From Eublepharis macularius (taxonomy: Eukaryota > Chordata > Lepidosauria > Squamata > Eublepharidae), in the NCBI RefSeq assembly GCF_028583425.1, contig NC_072794.1, positions 30,625,232 to 30,689,231 on the forward strand: 64,000 bases of DNA. Reading direction: 5' to 3'. The position numbers were made by a program, and so were the translations under genes. Under the pieces are notes generated by a model. The model was not told where the DNA came from. It was given only the letters and a program-made list of their open reading frames with translations, and made no database searches. Positions 32,382-44,374 of this stretch are shown one piece after another (the stretch's first letter is position 1; every line of letters begins with the position of its first letter).

Positions 32382-32858
32382 TGTCAGTTCCTGGCAGGTA
32401 GAGCCCTTAGTCCCTCTCCAGTGAACACACATTGGTTCCAATAGAAAAGGCTTTATTCAGGATTTTACAGTTCAGGTCTGAACTCCATCATGGAGCTTGG
32501 TAGAAGTGATAAGGCAAAACAAAAAGTCTGTATTATATTTGAGTTTCCCACACTCCAGCAACGGTTAAGATTTTGGTGCGCAGGTTTACATGGGTCCTGT
32601 GAGAACCCTTTAATAGTTATGGCTAAACAGTAAGTACACAATAACAAGTTCCCAGCATCTGGGCAAAGTAGCAAATGCTGGCATCTGGAGTCTCCAAGTT
32701 CGTCTCTAGCTTGGAGATGCATAATTCTGTGAGATAACATGAGAGGCCCATCCTGTCTGGAGAAATAACAGCTATAATATGGAAAGAACGTGGCTAAGGA
32801 GAGAATACAGCAGGCTAGCATTAGACGTTCAATATACTGTGGCATCAGTGACATAACA
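32382..32858 (-). mobile_element. Possible solo LTR in intron 2 (fossil)
   Basis: The minus strand runs from TGTTATGTCAC or TGTCACTGATG to ...CAGGAACTGACA. It has short inverted ends (TGTCA/TGACA) and AATAAA about 80 bp before the 3' end (near 32450), as in LTRs. No internal coding region is present and no target duplication is clear. About 470 bp. Confidence 0.35.
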
Positions 32859-35100
32859 CCCCAGCAATCATGACATGGCTGTACACAGTCATGACAGTTA
32901 TTCTGTGTTGTATTTACGCACTTTGCCAGTAAAAAGTAATTGTCACTTAACTGATATGCATCAATTTTTTTTTTGTGGTTTGTGTGTTTTCCTGCTTAGA
33001 TTTTGAGACACGTGGCAGTCTGGTACCTGGACAGGGCTAGAATTGGTCATGGGGACTTAAGATGAGGAAATGTTAGAGGATTATAGAATTTTATGGAGCT
33101 GAGGAGAGGTGATCCTGAACCTGGTAGAAGATATAAGTGTTGTCAGAATAATGGGGAATGATTATTCTACTCCAATTTATCACATATGTAAGTCATGAGT
33201 TGCTAAGAAAGCCCAACACAATTGTATTTTATTTCAAAAAAAGAGGTAACCTCCAAAATGAGTTAGTTACAATGAAAACGAAAGGAAGAGTAAAGGAGAA
33301 CCAGATGTCACCATGGTTCTTGAAATCAAATTACAGTCACTCTAATAAAAGCTCAGTCAGAGGGAATAGCACATTATGAAAGGCCCCATGTAATCTAAGG
33401 GATGCTAGTTAATAAACATGCTGACTTGGGCTAAGGAAACCATGGGAGGCAATAAGACTTCCTATAAAAAGCGCAGCTACTATCCAAATGGGAGCAGGAA
33501 GGAGCATAAATACTGGGAAATAATCACTGTAGGAAGCCATGATAATGCATGGGAGAAAAATCCCAAAACAATAGTAACGTTTTTGTTGAGACTAACCAAA
33601 ATATCACAAAATAGCAAATGTGAGCTTTGGAGCTTACCCAAACTGACTGTAATAGTTACTGGGCAATAGTTTGGGAAAGTTACAAACTGCAAACTTCTAA
33701 CTTGGCCTAAACTGTCTCTCCTCCCCACTTTTTTTTTTTTTTTGCTACTTCATATTCTACCTGATAAAGAGTTTCAGGGAACTTAAAAGTTTATGCTCAC
33801 TATTTTGTGGTCATTTTGGTTTGGTCTTATTAAAATGGCATTATGCCACTGTTGTTTTTGGCAAATTAAATGAAAGTATGCAAGCGAAAAAAGAATTTGA
33901 GTATATTTTTAAAACCAGTAAAACAAAGGATAAACAGTTCATTGGAAGCAGGAAAGCAACCTGAGAAGGCTGGGTTATTTATTAGATGACAAAGGATTGC
34001 TAATGGAGAATGGGGGCATTGAAGAGAAGCTGAATTCTTTGTGCCCACGGTAGAAGACGCTGGACAGATTCCCATACCTGAATTACTTTTTTTCTGCGAG
34101 GGCATCTGGAAAAAAAAAGTTAAATTTATTTTAAAATGTCTGTCTAGCTTTCAGCAGTGTCAAGGCAGTTAAGTGAAGAATTAAAAGCCATCAATTAAAA
34201 CATGAAAGAATATTAAACCTGTACAAAAGGTATTAAAATTAGAAAAACAGCAGGGAAAAAAGTCACATCCTCTTAAATTCAGAACAATGGAACCACCTTC
34301 CCCTTGTGCCTAAAAGCCATCCAGGGAGATGCTAAGTAAATGTCCCTGGAGACATGAGAAGAGATGACATTTGAAGGCTAATTGACAAGTTAAAAATTAA
34401 CCGTGAATGACCGCTCAAGCTCTTAAAGTGTGGAAAGCAGATCTAATAAAAATATGCATTAAAAACCTACTTGAGGATTGGAAGATAACCAATGTAATAC
34501 AGAGTTTTTGAAAGAGGACTAGGAGTGAACCAGGCCACATAGCCTGGGTAAATTGGTGGAAAGCAATGTAATTGTTATATTGTTCATATATAGTTCATAT
34601 TGTTTTGCTTGGTTCTTTGCTGACAAAACTACTTTCATTTGGTCTAGCTTGGTTGCCACATCGGTTATAGGGTTTGTAGTGTTGGAAGAACCTGTTGTCA
34701 CAGTTGCATGGGTTGTTTTGTTTGTTTGCTTCTCCATCCACTGTTGACAGGGTGCTTGGAGCTGTGAAAGCCATTGTGTGTAAACTGGATGCTTGCCCGG
34801 CTTGGCTGTTTAAATCACAGACAGCGTGAACAGAGAGGATGTTTGGTGCAGATTAACACCTTCTTAGAAAAGGCTCAACTCTTTTGAGTATGGGAGGAAG
34901 CAATGGTGTCCGCTGCTGGGGACAAAACGTCCCCAGGATAAAGATTTGTTCAGTTTTAAGCCATTGAAAAATCTCCTCCCTTTGTGGACAAGGCCATCGA
35001 ACATGTCTGATGTTTCTCAGCCACCATGTTGCTGAATGACGCATCTTCCCTTGACTCCCTTCAATTAACATGTAGAAATTCAAAATTCATCTAATAACAT
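32859..35100. other. Intron 2, no feature recognised
   Basis: AT-rich. Opposed open frames of about 80 codons at 33418-33728 are shadows of each other with no domain. Confidence 0.4.
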
Positions 35101-35174
35101 TGGTTAGTCTTAAAGGTGCTACTGGACTCTTTTTGATTTTGCTACTACAGACTAGCACGGCTAACTCCTCTGCA
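35101..35174 (+). repeat. Half copy of the foldback repeat family (7190-7382, 50138-50344)
   Basis: Reads 'gtcttaaaggtgctactgg' then 'ctactacagactagcacggc', the typical end of this lizard family. Confidence 0.6.
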
Positions 35175-36012
35175 TGTAGAAATTGTGTCTTCTTTGTTGT
35201 TCTGGCATTTGTTAATGAGTGCAGTTAAAGTCACTCATTATTACAAATCACACTTTTCTGTCTGGGCTGAGGTCCAAAGCAAGGGAGGGTTCTTGCCTCC
35301 GCTTTGTGGACTTCTTGGAGGCATCTGGCTGGCTGTGGTTGGGAAGAGGATGCAGAACTTGGGGGATCTGACCCAGGGGAGATGCCGTTTTGTCCCCTTT
35401 GTGTCAAGGCTGAGGGAGGCAAAGTGGAAGAACTTAAGATCTGGGCAGTTCGGCTATTTGAGCTGTAAAACTGTTCTTTCCTTCTGTGCACTCTTGTCTG
35501 TCTGTCTGTCTGTCTGTCTCACACATATACACAGAGATAGACAGACAGTTGTGTAGTTTTCTTTCAGGTGTTGGAACAAATAATAACATAGAACTTTGCA
35601 ACCTTGCTTTTGCGCTCTGAGAACCTTTCGTCTTGTCCTAATCAAGAAAAATCAGAACAACACCCCCCCTACTGATTTCTTTTACAATCCATTGCATTCC
35701 AACCTGAAGCTCCCTCATTCCACTTTGATGGTCTGATCTTGCATTTGAGTTCTCCTATGTTTCACCTCATTCATTAGAAGCAGCCCTTTCCCCGACGCTT
35801 AACACTGCAACCTCTCAGTTCATTAACAAAGAATTAAAAGTTCTCTTAGCTTTTTTTTGTCTTCCATCCCCATTTGTGTTTCTCCTTGTGTTAGGCTTAT
35901 CATTACAGCTCAGAAATGGTTACAGTGACAGTTGGAAATATTTTTGGTATGTGGATCCCTGCATCAATTAAGTTTGAGTCTTAACATTTTTTCAGTCCTA
36001 ATTTAAGGCATA
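35175..36012. other. Intron 2, short (CTGT)n microsatellite only
   Basis: A run of TCTG units lies near 35495-35520. Nothing else was recognised. Confidence 0.45.
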
Positions 36013-36322
36013 TGTAAAGGTAAAGGTAGCCCCCCTGTGCAAGCACTGAGTCATTACTGACCCATGGGGGGACGTCACATCACGACGTTTTCTTGGCAGA
36101 CTTTTTGTTATGGGATGGTTTGCCATTGCCTTCCCCAGTCATCTACACTTTACCCCCAGGAAACTGGGTACTCATTTTACCGACCTCGGAAGGATGGACG
36201 GCTGAGTCAACCTCGAGCCGGCTACCTGAACCTGGCTCCGCCGGGATCGAGCTCAGGTTGTGACTCGTGAGCAGAGCTTGGGCTGCAGTACTGCAGCTTA
36301 CCACTCTGCGCCACGGAGCTCG
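36013..36322 (+). repeat. Squamate composite SINE, near full length
   Basis: It starts 'taaaggtaaaggtagccccc' and continues 'gggacgtcacatcacgacg', 'gtttgccattgccttcccc', 'ttttaccgacctcggaagg' and 'ggatcgagctcaggt', ending 'ctctgcgccacggagct'. The well kept wording suggests a fairly young copy. The 3' end contains a tRNA-like 'gggatcgagctc' stretch. Confidence 0.8.
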
Positions 36323-37677
36323 TACCTATCCGTTATCAAGCTGTCTCTGTAATGTGGGCTTTTCATTATGCTTGTGCAGTCAGCATGACCTACAACTTTC
36401 TGTTTAAGAGATTTGCCAAATATACCTGCCCTGGAACATTGGATACATTGATGTTAATAATTATAAATTGTGGCTTTGATACTTGGAGCTTGAATGAAAA
36501 CAACTGATAACTGGTGTTTGGAGACAAATATTAACTATACCACAGCTGCCAATTTTGCTCAATAAAGTTGAACCTCGAGCAATAAAAGTTAATTCTATAC
36601 AATGTATAGAAGAGATGCTGTTGAGGACTCATTAATGGTAGTTTTACGTATACAGCTGGCTGAAGCATTGATGTGGGAGCTTTCTGCCCACCTAAACATG
36701 CATGCTTGTTATGAAAATACTTCACCTATTCTAGCGGGTATGTAATGGAAATTTCAAACAATCAGTCTGTCGAGCAAAGCATGGATGTGTGAACCTGTTC
36801 CTGGAAAAACCTTACAGATTTAGCACGGTGTTTGATTTTTATGGAATTCATTTATTTTAACAGTGACTATCCCAATGGTTGGTAATCCACTGTGGGCGTT
36901 TGGCATGACCTTGAAACAACCAGTTAAACACGCAAAACTTCAGTATCAGAACTGAATCAAGAAAAAGCATGATCCATCAGCCAGAAATGGGGGCACCACC
37001 GATACTCCTAAATATGGGGGGGAAGCTTGCTGTATTTGCAGTACAGTCCTGTGCAAACTCCTATGAAATCAGTGGGTTAGACTGCACTCTAGGATTGCAC
37101 TCTAGGATTGCACTCTAGATTTGCAGGTTCAGGCTCAAGCGGGTATCTCTAGGTAGAGCAATCTTTAGCTGCTGGGTTATCCCTGAATTGGTCTGGCAAC
37201 AAGTCCTAACGGGCCACACCTAATCATTTGGATCCCACTTAGAATTTCGGTAGGCACAAGGAAGGTGGAGCCCTCAATGCTGCTCTGGTGCACAGGGGGA
37301 TCCCCAGGAATAGCTTTTTGGGGAAAGAGCAAAAATCATTCCTCCCTTTTGCCCACTGAAATTTTAGGCAGAACGCTAGCCAATGCACAGTGGCTCTTTT
37401 ATAGATTCTAGGAATCTAAGCTTGAGATCTACAAAGTGAAGGACTGAAGCATGAAGTGGCGATAAAATCGAGATCTTCCACCAGTGCTTGTATAAGACCA
37501 AGGTTTTGGCCTTCTTTTAACGTCCCCTAGTTTGGTAGCTCAGATACAGTGAACTACTTTTCCAGTGCCTGAGTGCTTGAGAAAACAAATCCAGCGGAAG
37601 CAGCCTTTCTTGAATTTATTTCTTGGGATCAACAGTCTTTCAGATTCCCTGTATCTTGTTTTTGTTGCAATGCATAG
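36323..37677. other. Intron 2 end; small tandem and diverged TGCAATCCTA-family piece
   Basis: At about 37082-37117 the phrase 'ttgcactctagga' occurs three times in tandem, inside a diverged relative of the foldback at 45362-45443. Nothing else was recognised. Confidence 0.45.
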
Positions 37678-37765
37678 GAAAACAACCTTTGCGACCTCGA
37701 CTTCGATTTGGATCTGATGCCTTGGGACTTGGACTCCTGGGATGCTACGAAGCAGATTCCCACCG
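37678..37765 (+). CDS. ATF6: ATF6 exon 3 with VP16-like VN8 motif
   Basis: Residues 48-77: [17 protein letters not shown], then [12 protein letters not shown]. The block DFDLDLMPW is the VP16-like 'VN8' motif known in ATF6-alpha to give strong but short-lived activation. It is the main reason for calling ATF6-alpha rather than ATF6B. Acceptor 'tgcatag', donor 'gtgatt', phase 1. Confidence 0.96.
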
Positions 37766-37779
37766 GTGATTTTTAATTT

Positions 37780-37970
37780 GTCTTTTAAATTATTTCACTT
37801 CAGCTCTGCTTTCTCCAAAGAGCTTTGGGTGGCAGAATTGATGTCCCCCCACAGTGTTTTTATCCTTAACGACCACTCCATGGGCTAAGTGAATGTGAAC
37901 AACAGTGACTGGCCCAAGTCTACTTCATGGTTCAGTAGAAATTTGAACTTGGGACTCCCTTGTCCTAGTC
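37780..37970 (-). repeat. Reversed SINE-like repeat in intron 3
   Basis: It has 'ccaaagagctttgggtggc', 'actggcccaagtctacttc' and 'aatttgaacttgggactccc' (B-box complement), the order of the reversed SINEs at 29973 and 51245. Confidence 0.5.
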
Positions 37971-38671
37971 TCTGCGGCTCTGGCCGTTGTGCCCTGCTGG
38001 TGCTCAGAACAAACTGCTCAGTTTGCAGTTATGAGACTTGGGCTAGACAGTCTTCTGAACTGTCACCTGTTACTCGTGCAGTTTCGGCTTGTGTCACAGT
38101 GATAGTAAGGTCCCTTTTGTACAGGGAGCCAGATTAGAGTAAGGGCTGCTCAACTCTCAGCAGTTCTCAACGTGGGGCCCAACAGTGTGCGATGAGTTGC
38201 TTTTGGAATCACGGGGCTAAAATCCAAACGGCCTTGAATGGAACAGGAAAAAAAACACTGAAGCAGGTACACCAGAACCCCATATAATCCAGGTGCCCGT
38301 GTAAGCAGGAGTCAGATAACTCCGTAAATCAAAAGTGAGGAATAAAGTACGATGCTTTCTGTTACAGAAGGGATGTTGTCCCTCAGGGCTTTTTTTTTTT
38401 ACTTTGCTGATCTAAGGGAAAGTGAGAGGTTTGTGACCTAACTTACTGTAACTCTCCCTGAATGTCCATCTTTTCAATGGAAGGGTGGGATAAAAAAATA
38501 TTTATTTTGAAATACGGGTATGTGATATACTTTGACTGACAACTAGGGAAGCTAAAACTCTATCCAAGACAGGTAGTTATTCTGTTGCTTCCATACAGAA
38601 GAACATTTGGACCAAGTCCTTTTAAAAGGGTCCCTTGAGTCTGATGGTTTCTGTGTTGCCTTCTGTTGCAG
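37971..38671. other. Intron 3 remainder, no feature recognised
   Basis: Contains a T-run near 38390. No gene or repeat was supported. Confidence 0.4.
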
Positions 38672-38766
38672 ATGTGGACTGGAAGGTGGAGCCTCTCTCG
38701 CCAGCCCCCTCAACGTGTTCCGTTCCTTCTCCTTTATCTGTGGATTCTCCAGTACAGCATGTGCCA
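38672..38766 (+). CDS. ATF6: ATF6 exon 4
   Basis: Residues 77-108: DVDWKVEPLSPAPSTC, then SVPSPLSVDSPVQHVP. It aligns without gaps to human [36 protein letters not shown] apart from a few residues. Acceptor 'ctgttgcag', donor 'gtaagc', phase 0. The hAT element at 39080-41045 lies 313 bp after its donor. Confidence 0.94.
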
Positions 38767-39071
38767 GTAAGCAGTTAAACAGTGACCCCCAATATGATGC
38801 CTGCTAATATATATTTCCTGGTGCCCACTTGCTTCTTCTCCAAATTGTCTCTTCTCCACAGCAAAGAGCCAGTCCTGGCTTTCCTCTCCTTCACTGGAAG
38901 GTGCTTCAGAAAGGTCCTTCAGAACAGTCCATGTGTCTGCAGGAAGCACTCATTCAGAAATGGCTGCCTCTGTCATAGGAGGATGATTGGCTTGGGACCT
39001 CCTTAACATTCTGTGGAACCTCCCAACCTTTTGTGATTAGACCTAACATCCATGGCAGCTACTTTGTTGTG

Positions 39072-39079
39072 GTGCCCAC
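39072..39079. repeat. 8-bp target duplication, left copy
   Basis: GTGCCCAC, repeated exactly at 41046-41053. Confidence 0.85.
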
Positions 39080-41045
39080 CAATGTTCCCTCTAAGCGGTG
39101 CAGTGTTGTGAGCCAGAAATCCAATTTGTGAGCAGCAACTTGCAAGTTGTGAGCGCTTTTGCCAAAACTAGCATCCAGTTTGTATTTAATAACAAAAGAA
39201 ATGTACAAGTCTGAGGTATTATGTGTGTTTGTATATGTTTACACACCCACGGTATTTTAGGACTACTATCCCAGTGTTCCAGTTCATGAAAGAGAACCTA
39301 TATTTAAACTGCATCTTTATTATGTTATCTGAGTACACAATAGGTATAGCCTTAGCAAATGCGCAGGAGCATGTATATGGATAAACAGTAATTACTATAC
39401 CTAGCCTATCCATGGCAGTGAAATGAATAGATTGATTTTATTCAAAAGACAGTGTTACAAACAAAGATGTCAACACCAAAATGCAGGCTTTATATGGAAA
39501 TGTGTATGCCAAATAGTTTTCATTTTAAGTGACCACAGAAAAGTGACACTTTTCTAAATCCACTGAAATTAAAGGATTTTGTAATTCTGTTCTGGGTAAC
39601 ACTGTAATTTTCAGTTTTATCCTATCCTTCTAATTTTATGTTGTACAACTACAACTTTTGATACAAACATTTTGTTTGCAATAAAGCAAATATTTACAGT
39701 TCTGAAAATTTGTGGACCCATTTAAATCAACAGAATAAGATCTTTTCTCAGAGTATTTCTGGGAGCAAGCCTAAACACTTCTGCTTTGAAGTAAGCCATT
39801 TTATTCAGAAGGGTTCACTCCAGAAAAGTATTAGGAACGTAGCCTCTTTAACTCCATTCAGCCTCAGATTTGTATACATAATCCAAAAGCCATACTGAAC
39901 TATGCTAAGTTCAAGCAGATATTCCAAAAAAAAGGCTTATTTACTAATAAGAAGATGAGATGTAGGAAACAGTATTTTTAAAGAGTTGTGCCCATTTTAA
40001 TTCACCCTATAGACATAGTCACTGTCATGCAACTATACAAAACAGAAATAAGTGTATGCTAGCTAATAATCAGGAATTTCCCTAGCTGGAGCTGGCAACC
40101 ATAGTGTCCATGCTGTCTGCCCACCGTTGCTGCTTCCCTGGCTCCCCATGAGGGGAAGGAGAGAGGCCGTGTGGGCACCTACTCACCGAGGCCACCAGCC
40201 CCACGCCACCACTGCCGCTGGCTCCTGGAGCTGCAGGGCTGAGGCGGACAGGCCACGAGGCCCCCACCTCACACTGCCACTGGCTTCCAGAGCTGTGGGC
40301 CTGAGGCGGACAGGCTGTGAGGCCCCCGCCTCATGCTGCCACCGCCTCCGGCTGTGGGCCTGAGGAGGACAGGCTGCAAGGCCCCTGCCCGATGCCGCCG
40401 ACACCTCTAGCCGCTGGAGCTGCGGGCCTGAGGCAGACAGGCCGCAAGGCCTCTGCCCCACGCCGCTGCCGCCTCTGGCTCCCAGAGCTGTGGACGTGCG
40501 GCGAAGAGGCCCCGAGGCTGGCTGGCTGCCCACTGCCGCCGCCTCCTCTAGCTCCCTATGACGGAAAGGAGAAAGGCTGTGTGGGTGCCTGCTCGCCAAG
40601 GCCCCACACCGCCACCGCTGCCAGATCCCAGAGCTGCGGGGCTGAGGTAGACAGGCTGCGAGGCTCCTGCCCCATGCCGCTGCCAGCTCCCGGAGCTTCA
40701 GGCATATGGCATACTGCAGAGAGGCTCGGAGGCTACCTGCCTGCTGCTGCTTCTGACTCTGGCTCCCCCTTCCTTCACGCTATGGCTGGGGCCGCACTAG
40801 GCCCTTCTGGCAGGAAACAGGGAAGCCGGGGGCGGGGCTGGGGCTGGGGCTGCATCAGGCGCAACAGGCTGGGGCTGCACCAAGGTGAGGCCAGGGCCAG
40901 GGTCGCACCAGGCAGGCCCTTGGGGCAGGAAACAGGGAGGGTGAGGCCCTGGGCTCCCCTCTGTGCGCTGGGCTTCTCAGCTTGTGTGCTGGGAGGTTAC
41001 AATTCATGCGCTCGCGTGCACGAGCACACATTAATGGGAACACTG
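39080..41045 (+). mobile_element. Large non-autonomous hAT element, 1,966 bp, in ATF6 intron 4
   Basis: The ends CAATGTTCCC and GGGAACACTG are inverted repeats with one mismatch. The element is flanked by a perfect 8-bp duplication GTGCCCAC, the hAT signature. Subterminal 'ttgtgagc' repeats near 39107-39150 and 'gcgctcgcgtgcacgagc' near the right end are typical of transposase-binding ends. The interior has two unlike halves: AT-rich DNA at 39180-40080 and a GC-rich degenerate minisatellite at 40085-40760. No transposase frame was found. The 252-codon open frame at 40317-41075 runs through the minisatellite and past the right end, so it is not a gene. Confidence 0.85.
40085..40760. repeat. 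Degenerate GC-rich minisatellite inside the hAT element
   Basis: Diverged units contain 'agctgtgggcctgagg', 'ggacaggc', 'gaggcccc' and 'tgccgcc', spaced about 60-70 bases. A longer repeat with 'ggaaggagaaaggc' and 'tgtgggtgcctgctcgc' occurs near 40150 and 40570. It begins just after 'gagctggcaacc', the end of a CTGGCAAC-family piece. Confidence 0.75.
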
Positions 41046-41053
41046 GTGCCCAC
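41046..41053. repeat. 8-bp target duplication, right copy
   Basis: Exact repeat of 39072-39079 (GTGCCCAC). Confidence 0.85.
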
Positions 41054-41635
41054 TCCCTGTTCTCAAAAATTCTAAAAATGCCCATGGGTTTAATAAGGTT
41101 GAGGACTTTTGAGTTAAACACTTAAGTGAAGTCTGTGGTTCAAAGTTAGGATTTTAAAATGACCATCAAGTTAGGGTCCGTTTTTCAGATGTACACCATC
41201 AATTTCATTTTGTCCCTGCCATATATCTATTGCATTCTTTTACCACTCTTTTCCTGAGAAATACCTACAGACCAATCTCTGCCATTTTAGGAACAACCAA
41301 AGTGATGGTGTGCTATCTTAAGAGTGCAGAAGAGAGGACTGAGGGTGGATGGCTGTCCAAGGCTTCCATATGATCTGGGCTCTGCTTGAAAGTTTTCCAA
41401 GTCTAGAAACAGATGCAGTCCAGTGGGCTGCAGGTTCTTGATTTCCAACATGCTTCCCCTCTCCCCCCGCCCCGACATTTTGTTCTTGGGCTATGAATCA
41501 TTCTTATGACCTCAGCTAAGTCTTCATTTGACTCTGGGCCTATGTTCCCTCGCCTTCGCCCTTGTTCACCATTTTTAGCAGCTCTAGGCTGCAGTTTTCC
41601 AGGCTGTGGTTGAGAACTGAAGTATGCAGATGGGA
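41054..41635. other. Intron 4, no feature recognised
   Basis: No repeat or coding signal could be supported. Confidence 0.4.
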
Positions 41636-41820
41636 CCAGCGTTGTGTAATGGCTGGAGTGTTAGGCTGCCATGGAGGAGGCCCAGGTTCAAGTCCTCACT
41701 CAGTCATGACCTTGGACAGGTCATTCTTTCTCACCTTGACCTACCTCATAGAGCTGTTGTGAAGATAAAATGGGGAGCCATGTTTACTACCCTGAGCTCC
41801 ATGGAGGGGAAAAACAGATA
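41636..41820 (+). repeat. tRNA-headed SINE in intron 4
   Basis: The head reads 'ccagcgttgtgtaatggc' (A-box region) and 'ccaggttcaagtcctc' (B-box). The body has 'gaccttggacaggtcattc' and 'tcatagagctgttgtgaag'. Same family as 44855-45042, 55423-55625 and 57236-57445. Confidence 0.75.
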
Positions 41821-41959
41821 CAGTTCTACTAGCTAGATAGACCTTCTGCCCTTGGTGAGTTTGAGGATCTGTTATAATGTGGGAAAAAAGATAGGATGGA
41901 ATGTGGAACACATCAGGACTTCTGACTGACATCTTGACTGTGTCTTTTGCCATTAACAG

Positions 41960-42059
41960 GATGGTGTAGACCTGGGCTCCAGTACTCAGCTGTCTCCTGT
42001 TTCGTTATATGAAAAGGGCTCCCAAAATAAGCCCCTGTCCAAAACCATCCGCCGTTCAG
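41960..42059 (+). CDS. ATF6: ATF6 exon 5
   Basis: Residues 109-142: DGVDLGSSTQLSPVSLYEKG, then SQNKPLSKTIRRS. It matches human [21 protein letters not shown] at the start; the rest is diverged and shorter, as is usual for this low-complexity region. Acceptor 'attaacag', donor 'gtagga', phase 1. Confidence 0.9.
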
Positions 42060-42560
42060 GTAGGAGCGGTCTGTTTTGTTTTGCTCATCTTCTATGAGGC
42101 GATGACACGTTTCACCATTTCGGGGGATTACTAAGCATTAGGGCGGTCATCAGATCCAAAATCTCTAAGACGGTTGATTGTAAGAGGATTTTTTTGAATT
42201 GCTGGTGGATTGGTTTCGGGTAAATTTGCACAAATATGAAGCAATAGTGTTTGAAAAATAAAATGCATAGCAGAATTGTACACATCTTGTAGCGGGCACA
42301 ATCTCAGAGGAATGTGGAAGAGGAATGCAGAGTCTTGGAAGAGGAATAGTAGCCTACTCGGTTTGTGTAGTTCGCTTAAACTGATGTGTTTCTTGTTCCT
42401 TCTTGTCCCCCATCAGTATTCCAGGGGAAAGCTCATTCCCCTTAGTTGAGCTGCAAGACTGTTTCATGCTAATAAATCTCTAGATTTGCGGAGGGTCAGC
42501 CCTCATGACCCTCTTTGCAAGAGCACTTCCGTTTCAGCCCTGCTTCATTCTGTTCTCCAG

Positions 42561-42767
42561 CTAGCGGATCTTCAGCAACGCCCAGCCGATGCAGTTCATC
42601 AGCCTCCAAGCCTTCAATTCAGCCTAAGCTTCTCTTGCCTGTTTTACGAGAGACTCAGCCCAGCCTCGGCATCCAGGCAAAAGCCATTGTCCTCCCAGCA
42701 CTGCCAACACTTCTGACGCTGCCAAAGCAGCCACCAGTTGTCGCAATTCAACCAGCGCCTTGCAAAG
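42561..42767 (+). CDS. ATF6: ATF6 exon 6
   Basis: Residues 142-211. It has the conserved SKPSIQPKLLLPV and KAIVLPALPTLLTLPKQPP, then VVAIQPAPCKG, matching human SKPSIQPKPLLLP ... LQPAPTKG. The first fifteen residues are a Ser-rich stretch with little conservation. Acceptor 'gttctccag', donor 'gtatgt', phase 1. The preceding intron is only 501 bp. Confidence 0.95.
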
Positions 42768-42839
42768 GTATGTGAACAGTTGTTGGGGTAGAAAGGACAC
42801 CTATAGGATGAAGCTCAGCTCTGGGACTGAAGGAGAAGT

Positions 42840-43044
42840 GAACATATGAAGCTGCCTTCTACTGAATCAGTCCGTGGGTCCATCACAGTCAGTATTGTCC
42901 ACTCAGGCTGGCAGCAACTCTTCAGGGTCTTAGGTAGAGGTCTCTCAAATTATCCCCTGATCCTTATAGCTGGAGATGCAGGGGATTGAACCTGGGACCT
43001 TCTGCATGTCAAGTAGATCCTCTGCCTCTGAGCCACGGCTCCTC
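42840..43044 (-). repeat. tRNA-derived SINE, reverse orientation, intron 6
   Basis: On the minus strand it begins GAGGAGCCGTGGCTCAGAGG, with a B-box GGTTCAATCCC and the end 'gcagcttcatatgttc'. Family of 6281-6451 and 50983-51200. Confidence 0.8.
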
Positions 43045-44153
43045 TTTAAATTGGATCACTTTCAGTTAAGGTTTGTGATCCATGTGCGCAACTTTCATAG
43101 CTGCAATCTTCCTCCCTATTATTATACTTATTTAATGTCTTCCCCAAGCAGTGAGCAGGGAGTCAAGCGCTGCTTTCATAGCTGGGATGCAAAAAACGGT
43201 GTGTGTCTTAGTGGGGTTTGGGATTCTAGCTTAGGATCAGCTTAGGCAGAATGCTGGCAGATCTGTGGATGGTTCTTCTCAGCATTTTAACAATAGAAAT
43301 AGCAGCTGTCCAGGGTACTGATTTGGATCTAAGCTATGGGTTGGGAAGGGATTGATCCTATGCTGCTACTTCTGGAAGGAGGGGAAAAAACGGGCATACT
43401 GCCCTTGCCTGTCTTATTTTCTCTTATTTTCCCAGTGCAGATGAGTGAAGGTCATTTTCTACCAGCAGCACTGTGTTGTGCAGGACTTAAATCTCCTCCC
43501 CACTCAGCCCCAGTCTGACTCCTCCACCTCAGCTGTAGGTGCAGTTTACTTAGCTGGGCAGATATACTCCCGAATCACTCTGTACTTTATCTACTTGGGC
43601 ACTTGGATGGCTTTAAATAAAGGTTAATTAATTAACTGACATTAATTGAGGCTAGCCTTATTTATGGTTGATTAGTCCTGATAACTAAATGGAACTCTGA
43701 ACTTAAGACGCAGTGTACCTTTGATAACCGGGCAAACAATGCAGGGTAGCGCTTCCCATGTTCCCTGATCATGATCTTCCATGAGGCATCTTGTAGGCAT
43801 GTGCTGGAAGCAGTTCTGAATTTTGTTCTTGAATCACAGCCACCTATACCATGTGGAAAACCCCTTTGGAGGATCAGAAGTACTTTTGTAGGATGGCTCT
43901 GGATGTGCTATTCACAGAAAAAGTCCCAGCACAAGCCTAAAGCAGCTCTTTAGAGACTGGTTGTCTGCCTAACTAAGCTTTTGAAATGCTTTTCGAGGCC
44001 TGGCAGAAATGTAAACTTGCAGCTGTGTGAGGCAAGCACTGGTTTCTCCATTTGGTGTGGCAGCCAAGGGGCAAAGTGTACCATGCACAGTGTCTCACAG
44101 TCTTCCACAAGTCCCTGACGCATGGTGTTAATGCTTGTTTGTCTCCATCTTAG
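43045..44153. other. Intron 6 remainder; old repeat piece at about 43660-43810
   Basis: The piece 'gataactaaatggaactctg' and 'gcagtgtacctttgataacc' shares order with 29780-29965. No coding signal. Confidence 0.45.
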
Positions 44154-44374
44154 GTCAGCCTGTAGTGCTTTCACAGCCTGCTGTGGTGCAGCTTCAGGCG
44201 CCAGGAATCCTTCCTGCCACTAACTCGGTCATTGCTGTCACTGGCGGAGTCACATCACTGCCTGGTCACCCTGTCAGTGTATTGCCGCGCACTGTGGGAA
44301 ATAGCTTGACCCACGGAAACCCACCAGAAGTGAAACCTGCCATTCATTCTGCCACTCAAAATACAAACACAGAT
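44154..44374 (+). CDS. ATF6: ATF6 exon 7
   Basis: Residues 211-284: [20 protein letters not shown], then PATNSVIAVTGGVTSLPGHP, ending NTNTD. Human reads [39 protein letters not shown]. It is the Gln/Pro/Val-rich part between activation domain and bZIP. Acceptor 'catcttag', donor 'gtaagt', phase 0. Confidence 0.96.

Noticed and set aside
40317-41075. 252-codon open frame rich in Pro, Ala and Arg
   Set aside because: It runs through a degenerate minisatellite and crosses the right end of the hAT element, so it joins unrelated DNA.
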